The notes under the pieces were generated by a model that saw only the letters and a list, made by a program, of their open reading frames with translations, was not told where the DNA came from and ran no database searches. 15,488 nucleotides of DNA from Candidatus Shapirobacteria bacterium (lineage in GTDB: Bacteria; Patescibacteriota; Microgenomatia; UBA12405): contig DPKG01000003.1 of NCBI GenBank assembly GCA_003542615.1, positions 1 through 15,488 of the forward strand, read 5' to 3'. A program made the translations under genes and the position numbers. The first letter of the stretch is position 1. Each line of letters begins with the position of its first letter. Below are positions 6,363-11,211 of the stretch, piece after piece.

Positions 6363-6381
6363 TATTACATTAGATGTAATA
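6363..6381. promoter_or_regulatory. Palindrome in the divergent intergenic region
   Basis: TATTACAT-TAG-ATGTAATA is a perfect 8-bp inverted repeat with a 3-base centre, ending 8 nt before the ComEA start and about 73 nt before the divergent membrane gene at 6290. Position and symmetry suit a repressor site or part of the comEA promoter (TAATAT lies 7 nt before the ATG). No regulator is identified. Confidence 0.35.
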
Positions 6382-6389
6382 TTTTATTA

Positions 6390-7010
6390 ATGAAATGGTT
6401 GAAGAAATATTGGATGGATGGAGTGTTGGGATTGGGTTTGCTTTTGTTGTTGGTGGGTTTGGGGTGGGGGGTGAGTTTGGAGGGGCAGAAGGCAGGGGAG
6501 GAAGTAAAGATTGAGAAAGCAGGCAATGCAGAGGGCGGGAATGGAATCCCGCCCGTACATAAAGATGTAAAAAGCGATAGTAAGGTAAGGATTGATATGT
6601 CTGGTGAGGTGCTAAAACCCGGGGTTTATAGTTTGGAGGCGGGGGCCAGGGTGGAGGATGGGTTGTTGGCGGCGGGAGGTTTGGGAAAGGAGGCAGATCG
6701 GGATTGGGTGGAGAAAAATATTAATAAGGCCAAGATTTTAATGGACGGGGAGAAGATTTATATTCCAAAAGTGGGGGAAGTGGCGGTGGGTGTGGCGAAG
6801 GTTTTGGGGACGGATGACGGATTAATTAGTCTCAATAGCGGTGATTTGGCGGAGTTGGATAAATTGGAGGGAATTGGTCCGGCTTTGGCAGGACGGATTA
6901 TTGCATATCGGGAGGCCAATGGCGGTTTTAGAGATATTAATGAGTTGAAGTTGGTATCCGGGATCGGAGACAAGTTGTTTGAGCGAATTAAGGATAAGGT
7001 GGGTTTATGA
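6390..7010 (+). CDS. comEA: ComEA-like DNA-uptake protein
   Basis: This 206-residue protein has one N-terminal membrane helix (residues 11-30), a linker, an SLBB domain (about 66-130; IDMSGEVLKPGVYSLEAGAR, AAGGL, GEKIYIP) and a C-terminal helix-hairpin-helix pair (about 144-206; LNSGDLAELDKLEGIGPALA, GRIIAYREANGGF, ELKLVSGIGDKLFERI). These are the two signature domains of ComEA, which binds incoming double-stranded DNA outside the membrane and delivers it to ComEC. The linker (residues 48-55) is encoded by a GC-rich palindrome that looks inserted. There is no Shine-Dalgarno site; the ATG follows an AT-rich stretch. The TGA stop overlaps the ATG of comEC (ATGA), so the two are coupled. Confidence 0.9.
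   Translation: MKWLKKYWMDGVLGLGLLLLLVGLGWGVSLEGQKAGEEVKIEKAGNAEGGNGIPPVHKDVKSDSKVRIDMSGEVLKPGVYSLEAGARVEDGLLAAGGLGKEADRDWVEKNINKAKILMDGEKIYIPKVGEVAVGVAKVLGTDDGLISLNSGDLAELDKLEGIGPALAGRIIAYREANGGFRDINELKLVSGIGDKLFERIKDKVGL
6533..6554. repeat. GC-rich palindrome inside comEA linker
   Basis: GGGCGGGA (6533-6540) and TCCCGCCC (6547-6554) form a perfect 8-bp stem with a 6-base loop, followed by GTAC. The flanking sequence is much lower in C. It encodes part of the disordered linker, where an insertion would be tolerated. The downstream CCGTAC is shared with the palindromes at 7929 and 7997. Confidence 0.65.
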
Positions 7011-8068
7011 AAAGAAGGTTTTGGTGGAGATATTTGATGGGGATAGGGATAATGTTATTGATATATAAGTTTTTAGATAAGGATAGTCTGATAGGGGTAA
7101 TAGAGAGGAGTTTGCCTTATCGGGAGGCGGGAGTGCTGAAGGGGATGGTTTGGGGAGATAAAAGCGGTTTTGATAAGGATTTTTATAACAAATTAAAAGA
7201 CAGTGGTTTGGTGCATCTGATGGTGGCGTCAGGAACAAACGTGACTTTGTTGGCTTCAGGAGGGATTGGGATGTTGGCGGGATGGTGGAACAGGAGATGG
7301 GTGATAGTGATGGTATTGGTGTGCCTGTGGGCTTATGCAGGAATAGTAGGATGGGAGCCGCCAATGATTCGAGCTTTGTTGCTGATTTCAATTTTTTATT
7401 GGGGACAGCTATTGGGAAGGAAATATGATTTGATTCGGAGTTTGGGAGTAACGGTGGCGATAATGGTAGTGATTGATCCGGGAATGATAGTTTCTGTTAG
7501 TTTTTGGTTGAGTTTGGCGGCATTTGTGGGAGTGGTGACGGCGGATTTTGCCAGGCAGAATATGAGGATTGGGAAGGGGGTGACGTTGTTATGGCAGGCT
7601 TCATGGTCGACTATTTGGATTAGTTTGTGGGTAACACCGATTTTAGGATTGGTGTTTGGCCGGATAAGTTTGGTGGCGCCGATAAGCAACGTGGCAGTGT
7701 TTTGGTTGGTGGAGACGATTTGCCTGGTGGGAGGGTTGGGGAGTGTGCTGGGGGTGTTGATTCCGATGTTGGGCAGAGTGATTTTGATGGGGATATATCC
7801 ATTAGTGGGGTATTTGGTATGGGTGGTTGAAGGTTTTGGAGGGTGGAAGTGGGCGGCGATTGATTTTGAATTTAATTGGTTGATGTTGGTTGGATGGTAT
7901 TTGGTTTTGGGTTATTGGTTGATTGTAGGGAACAGGCATGCCTGTTCCGTACGGGGGAATAATTTTGCAGGGAACAGGCATGCCTGTTCATTGGGGGGGA
8001 ACGCATATATGCGTTCCGTACAATTCGGGGATATGCGTTCCGTGCGAAATAAAAAAAATGAAAATTAA
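7007..8068 (+). CDS. comEC: ComEC-like DNA-uptake channel, membrane domain only
   Basis: This 353-residue polytopic membrane protein carries the ComEC competence-domain hallmarks. GLVHLMVASGTNVTLL (residues 67-82) corresponds to the usual G-L-x-H-x-x-A-x-S-G-x-H/N-V motif, followed by GWEPPMIRALLLI and VSVSFWLSLAAFVGVV. ComEC forms the inner-membrane channel for single-stranded DNA in transformation. The N-terminal OB-like domain (DUF4131) of full-length ComEC is absent, as in many reduced versions. The metallo-hydrolase part is a separate gene starting 11 nt before this stop. The last ~46 residues (from GNRHACS at 308) are translated from palindromic repeats and are probably not functional sequence, so the ancestral end was likely near residue 307. 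Plus-strand codons are extremely C-poor here (for example no C in 7021-7080). Confidence 0.88.
   Translation: MKRRFWWRYLMGIGIMLLIYKFLDKDSLIGVIERSLPYREAGVLKGMVWGDKSGFDKDFYNKLKDSGLVHLMVASGTNVTLLASGGIGMLAGWWNRRWVIVMVLVCLWAYAGIVGWEPPMIRALLLISIFYWGQLLGRKYDLIRSLGVTVAIMVVIDPGMIVSVSFWLSLAAFVGVVTADFARQNMRIGKGVTLLWQASWSTIWISLWVTPILGLVFGRISLVAPISNVAVFWLVETICLVGGLGSVLGVLIPMLGRVILMGIYPLVGYLVWVVEGFGGWKWAAIDFEFNWLMLVGWYLVLGYWLIVGNRHACSVRGNNFAGNRHACSLGGNAYMRSVQFGDMRSVRNKKNEN
7929..8045. repeat. Array of palindromic repeat units at the comEC / MBL junction
   Basis: Three near-perfect palindromes and a half unit lie in ~115 bp. GGAACAGGCATGCCTGTTCC is at 7929-7948; an 18-nt copy of the same palindrome is at 7972-7989; GGAACGCATATATGCGTTCC is at 7997-8016; and ATATGCGTTCCGT recurs at 8030-8042. 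Each full or half unit except the second is followed by GTAC or GTGC. The array is translated as the C-terminal tail of ComEC and, in another frame, lies just before the MBL start. It resembles short palindromic elements that spread through genomes and can end up in coding sequence. Confidence 0.8.
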
Positions 8069-8846
8069 AATTATTTTGATAATCAGTTTGGTGTTGTTAG
8101 GAGTTTTGGTAATTTATTGGCAGTCAAAAGATAGTTCAAAGTTGGTATTTTGCGATGTGGGACAGGGAGATGCCATGTTAATTCGGGAGGGAAATTGGGA
8201 AATGCTTCTGGATGTAGGAGGGGATGACGGGAAGGTGATGCGTTGTTTGGAGAGACACGTTCCGTTTTGGGATAAGACGATAGAATTGGTGATAATTTCT
8301 CATTGGGATAAGGATCATTGCGGAGGACTGATAAAACTGTCACGTTATTATAAGATAAATGATTTGTTGGCAAACAGATTGCCGGGTGGTGAATATGAAC
8401 AATATAGTTATTCAAAAGTGTTAAATGTCGGAGATGTAGTTCAGGTAGGGAAGGTAAGGTTTGATGTAATTAGTTCGAGTATCGAAAATGTGAATGATGG
8501 AGGGGAGGAGAATGATTCGTCTTTAGTGGGTATTTTATATTATAGGGATAATAAAATTTTGATGATGGGGGATGCCGGAGCAGAGGTAGAGCAAAAATTG
8601 GTGTGGAGAGGGATGCTGAAACAAATTCAGCATGACGGTGGAATAGATATTTTAAAAGTTAGTCATCATGGTTCGGGGACTTCGACAAGTGATGATTTGA
8701 TAAATATGGTCAGACCGAAAATAGCTGTTGTTAGTGTCGGGAGAAATAGTTATGGACATCCGAGCATGGAAGTAATAAATAGGTTGGAAAATTTTGGGGT
8801 GGAAGTGAAAAGGACAGATAAGTCAGGAGATGTGATGGTGAACTAG
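8058..8846 (+). CDS. ComEC-type metallo-beta-lactamase-fold hydrolase, membrane anchored
   Basis: This 262-residue protein has one N-terminal membrane helix (residues 3-20) and a metallo-beta-lactamase fold: FCDVGQGDAMLI (31-42), the metal-binding SHWDKDHCGG (81-90, with H82, D84, D86, H87), NDSSLV (152-157), MMGDAG (169-174), LKVSHHGS (199-206) and SYGHPS (231-236). VGQGDA, NDSSLV and SHHGS are characteristic of the C-terminal domain of ComEC/Rec2, proposed to degrade the non-transported DNA strand. Here it is a separate protein next to the channel gene. I chose ATG 8058, overlapping comEC by 11 nt. An upstream in-frame ATG at 7938 only adds 40 residues of translated palindromes. Residues 186-193 (MLKQIQHD) come from an inserted palindrome in a loop before the SHHGS motif. 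Confidence 0.88.
   Translation: MKIKIILIISLVLLGVLVIYWQSKDSSKLVFCDVGQGDAMLIREGNWEMLLDVGGDDGKVMRCLERHVPFWDKTIELVIISHWDKDHCGGLIKLSRYYKINDLLANRLPGGEYEQYSYSKVLNVGDVVQVGKVRFDVISSSIENVNDGGEENDSSLVGILYYRDNKILMMGDAGAEVEQKLVWRGMLKQIQHDGGIDILKVSHHGSGTSTSDDLINMVRPKIAVVSVGRNSYGHPSMEVINRLENFGVEVKRTDKSGDVMVN
8613..8633. repeat. Palindrome inside the MBL gene
   Basis: ATGCTGAA (8613-8620) and TTCAGCAT (8626-8633) are perfect 8-bp arms around ACAAA. It encodes MLKQIQH between the GDAG and SHHGS motifs, at a surface-loop position. The sequence type differs from the comEA and comEC palindromes, suggesting a separate repeat family. Confidence 0.6.
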
Positions 8847-9832
8847 ATTTGGCTGTTGACGGTTTGAAAAACGAGAGAAGAGACGTCGTTGATGATTTTT
8901 TCCATAAGAGGGAAATTTGATCCGCGAGTCATGATACATAATAGATAGGGTTTGGCCGGGGCGTAGACGATGCCGCAATCATGGAGTTGTCTTTCGCCGG
9001 TTTCTAAATAAGTTCTTTCACCAAACTTATTGGAAACAGAAATGAGGGGATCAGCGACACCCTTGACGATTCCCTGGTCGTATTTTGTCTGAGAAAGTAA
9101 TTTTAGGGCTTTTTCGGAAGTGTCTTTGTTTAAATAGGAAGCATTAAAGAGAATACGGAAAAAGGAAGCGTATGATTTGACGGAAATGATATTGCCAGTG
9201 GGATCATCATAGGCCTGGCTGATGTCGATACCAAGATCAGTGTAAGTCTTAACAAGAATTTGATTGTCGATGTATTCCTGGAGAAGTTCATAAGCTTGGT
9301 TGTCGGAGTAAATTATCATTCGATTAATTAATTCTTCGACGGTATAAGTTTGGTTGGGGGTAAGGGTAATTTGAGGCAGTATTGTTTGTTGGTGATTGAA
9401 GGTGCCGGGAACGGGGATAGTTTGCCCAAGAAGTCCGGGATCAGTTTCTGCAGCTTTGAAATAGGCAATCATAAGTGGGACTTTAACAAGTGAAGCGGGA
9501 GAAAAATTTTCTTTTTCGTCAATTCCAATCCAGGGTCCGTTGTTTAGGTCGCGATAGTAAACGCTGACGTGAGAAACTTGTTTGTTGTCGGTGTTTTCAA
9601 TGCTGTCATTGAGTTGATTTCGGAGGGGTTGGAGGGCGGCATTTTGGGAGAAGTTGCTGGATTCACATTCGAGAAGGGGATTGATAAATCTATAGTTTTG
9701 AGAATTTCTGGTTTCAGTGACGGTAGTTTGGAGGATGGGGTCGATGATAGATTTGGAAATGAAGCCCATCAAAAAGGCAACAGTAGTGATTAGCAAATAT
9801 TTTATCCAGACTTTATAGCCTTTGATATTCAT
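8843..9832 (-). CDS. Beta-lactamase-like serine hydrolase, membrane anchored
   Basis: This protein has an N-terminal membrane helix (residues ~11-29 from ATG 9832) and a class A beta-lactamase/PBP-like domain. The catalytic S-L-V-K is in FSPASLVKVPLM (S114, K117), S-D-N in IIYSDNQAY (176-178), and a K-F-G counterpart of the K-T-G motif in VSNKFGE (269-271), followed by HDCGIVYAP and CIMTRG. The usual Glu166-containing omega-loop motif is not obvious, so hydrolysis of beta-lactams is doubtful. A peptidoglycan-related serine enzyme or antibiotic-binding protein is as likely. ATG 9835 is possible, but 9832 lies 6 nt after a TATAAT (9844-9839), matching the leaderless pattern in this window. Its TAG stop is on the opposite strand of the MBL stop within one CTAG. 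Confidence 0.8.
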   Translation of the reverse strand: MNIKGYKVWIKYLLITTVAFLMGFISKSIIDPILQTTVTETRNSQNYRFINPLLECESSNFSQNAALQPLRNQLNDSIENTDNKQVSHVSVYYRDLNNGPWIGIDEKENFSPASLVKVPLMIAYFKAAETDPGLLGQTIPVPGTFNHQQTILPQITLTPNQTYTVEELINRMIIYSDNQAYELLQEYIDNQILVKTYTDLGIDISQAYDDPTGNIISVKSYASFFRILFNASYLNKDTSEKALKLLSQTKYDQGIVKGVADPLISVSNKFGERTYLETGERQLHDCGIVYAPAKPYLLCIMTRGSNFPLMEKIINDVSSLVFQTVNSQI

Positions 9833-9838
9833 CATATG

Positions 9839-9844
9839 ATTATA
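9839..9844 (-). promoter_or_regulatory. TATAAT placed for a leaderless start (beta-lactamase-like gene)
   Basis: A perfect TATAAT on minus is followed by CATATG and then ATG 9832. A 6-nt gap puts the transcript start at the second of two adjacent ATGs. There is no Shine-Dalgarno site and no good -35 box. Confidence 0.4.
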
Positions 9845-9890
9845 AAAGGTTTATAAAAAATGTGGAGAGGGAAGTTTTAAGGCAGGGTGT

Positions 9891-9896
9891 TATACT
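9891..9896 (+). promoter_or_regulatory. TATACT placed for a leaderless start (nuclease gene)
   Basis: TATACT is followed by GGTTTGAA and ATGG, closely resembling TATAAT-AGCTTTAA-ATGG before 3804. The 8-nt gap implies a transcript beginning near the ATG. No Shine-Dalgarno site is seen. Confidence 0.4.
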
Positions 9897-9904
9897 GGTT
9901 TGAA

Positions 9905-10933
9905 ATGGGTGTTTTTAGAAAAACTGAAAGAGAAAGTATGCCGGGGGTGACCAGAGACGAGAAGGGTTGGAGAGCGGGTGGAAGTTTGCTGAGAGTAAAT
10001 TTTTTAAAAGCCGGAGAGAATGATTATAGAAGACAACCGTTGAGTCCATCGAGTTTGATTGGGATGATAAGTAATCCGGATTTGATCAGGTGTCGAGCCA
10101 GAACAATGCCTTCGGAGGAAACTTTGGAGGGAATCGTGACACATAGACTGATAGCCAAATATAATAGGGTACCCGGTGTTGAAGAAGTTGAGAAAGAGTG
10201 GGAGGAGGTGCTTTCGGAAATGGTAGTAAAAAGGAAACTTCGGGGAAGAGCCAAAACAGATTTTGTGGAAGAGCATAAACTTGAAGGTGAAGGCCGGGAG
10301 AAGGTGATGTCGATGTTGGCGAACTATAAAGGGGCTTTGGGCAGGATTTCGAGGGGTTTTTCTCATTTGGGATTGTCAAAAGAAGAGAGGTTTTTGGCGG
10401 AAATAGGAGTGTCGGGGGGAGTAAAAACGATAAACCGTCTCGACGGGATGAGAGCCTCAGGGAGATCGGTGTTGGTAGCCGGAGTCCAGGATCAGAGGAG
10501 GTCTAATGATCAGGGAAGGACAAAATTGATAGATTTGAAGAGAAGTTCAGGAAGAGGGTCAACGGCTTTGCAGTTAATGTTGGAAGGGGTGTGCAGCGGT
10601 TTGTCTGAGTTTCCGGAGTTGTTGGAGATTGAATTGTCGAGCGGAAAGATTATCAGTCATCAGAGCAGTTGTCCGGAGGAAACTATAGGGGCGTTGGAAC
10701 AAATACTTGGTTGGGCTGATGTGGTCAGAGGAGCATACCGACCTCCCCGTATGAAAGGAGCCAGATCTCAGAGTAAGTTGGGGATGATACCAATGTCTCA
10801 GATTTTGGATCAAGCGGATCCGGTGATTATCAGTAGCCAGAGTGGAAAGGAATACACTCCCAGGCAGGCGATTGAACAAACGCAATCAGCTTTTAAGAGA
10901 TTTTTAGGCACGATGAAGAGAATTGAGATATAA
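9905..10933 (+). CDS. RecB-like PD-(D/E)XK nuclease-family protein
   Basis: This 342-residue protein has the motif order of RecB/PDDEXK-type nucleases: LSPSSLIGMISNPDLIRCRA near the N-terminus (47-66), EGIVTHRLIAKYN with the motif-I histidine (H80), TINRLDGM (D180), KLIDLKRSS with D-x-K (D210, K212) and a following QLMLEG (Q223) in the usual Q-x3-6 position. Together these suggest a Mg2+-dependent nuclease fold acting in DNA repair or processing. There is no C-terminal iron-sulphur cysteine cluster, so it is not a standard Cas4 or AddB, and no helicase domain is present. A GTG at 9887 would extend it by six residues, but ATG 9905 fits the TATACT spacing. The C-terminal ~100 residues are unassigned. 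The stop overlaps the -10 box of the next gene. Confidence 0.65.
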   Translation: MGVFRKTERESMPGVTRDEKGWRAGGSLLRVNFLKAGENDYRRQPLSPSSLIGMISNPDLIRCRARTMPSEETLEGIVTHRLIAKYNRVPGVEEVEKEWEEVLSEMVVKRKLRGRAKTDFVEEHKLEGEGREKVMSMLANYKGALGRISRGFSHLGLSKEERFLAEIGVSGGVKTINRLDGMRASGRSVLVAGVQDQRRSNDQGRTKLIDLKRSSGRGSTALQLMLEGVCSGLSEFPELLEIELSSGKIISHQSSCPEETIGALEQILGWADVVRGAYRPPRMKGARSQSKLGMIPMSQILDQADPVIISSQSGKEYTPRQAIEQTQSAFKRFLGTMKRIEI

Positions 10934-10934
10934 T
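10929..10934 (+). promoter_or_regulatory. TATAAT overlapping a stop codon, 6 nt before ATG
   Basis: The hexamer includes the TAA stop (10931-10933) of the nuclease gene and lies 6 nt before ATG 10941. The gap AGAGGT could also serve as a weak, too-close Shine-Dalgarno site. Confidence 0.4.
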
Positions 10935-10940
10935 AGAGGT

Positions 10941-11177
10941 ATGGGAAAGCTAGTAAAAATTGAGGGCGGAAAGCTAGTTGGAGTTAACAGTGACGGAACT
11001 GTGATTTTTGAAGTTAAAAAGAGTTTGGATGAGTTGAAGTTGGCCCAGTTGCCCAAGAGAAGGGTACGAGAAAAACCGGCAGAAAAGAAACCTTGGCCAA
11101 GGTGGAAAGACGGTAGTTTTTTGACAAGACAGCAAGCGACGGATGAAAATTATCAAATTGAGACAGATATAGCCTAA
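10941..11177 (+). CDS. Small basic protein, 78 residues, unknown
   Basis: It begins MGKLVKIEGGKLVGVNSDGT, an N-terminal beta-rich part, followed by a Lys/Arg/Pro-rich segment (KRRVREKPAEKKPWPRWKDG, residues 39-58) and a short acidic end. There is no signal peptide or membrane helix. The basic Pro/Trp segment suggests nucleic-acid or ribosome contact, but nothing identifies a family. ATG 10941 is the only reasonable start; upstream in-frame codons belong to the nuclease stop region. It is 7 nt after the nuclease gene and 34 nt before leuS, so it may share transcripts with them in addition to its own promoter. Confidence 0.65.
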   Translation: MGKLVKIEGGKLVGVNSDGTVIFEVKKSLDELKLAQLPKRRVREKPAEKKPWPRWKDGSFLTRQQATDENYQIETDIA

Positions 11178-11187
11178 AGATTTAGGC
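11172..11187. repeat. Short palindrome at the end of the small basic gene
   Basis: GCCTAAA-GA-TTTAGGC gives perfect 7-bp arms with a 2-base centre, including the TAA stop of the 78-residue gene. No T-run follows, so it is not a clear terminator. It lies just upstream of the leuS -10 box and could be an operator. Confidence 0.35.
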
Positions 11188-11198
11188 AAGAGTTGTCG

Positions 11199-11204
11199 TA
11201 TAAT
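11199..11204 (+). promoter_or_regulatory. TATAAT placed for a leaderless start (leuS)
   Basis: The perfect -10 hexamer ends 7 nt before ATG 11212. No Shine-Dalgarno site is present in the 7-nt gap or just upstream. No -35 consensus was found. Confidence 0.45.
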
Positions 11205-11211
11205 AAGTGAT

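Noticed and set aside
7929..8045. CRISPR array
   Set aside because: Units are palindromes of different core sequence with irregular short spacing (42 and ~26 nt), no spacers of constant length, no cas genes.
7938..8057. Longer start for the metallo-hydrolase
   Set aside because: The extra 40 residues are translated palindromic repeats; ATG 8058 begins directly at the membrane helix with an 11-nt overlap to comEC.
9905..10933. Cas4 identity for the RecB-like protein
   Set aside because: Lacks the C-terminal cysteines of Cas4 and no CRISPR genes are in the window.
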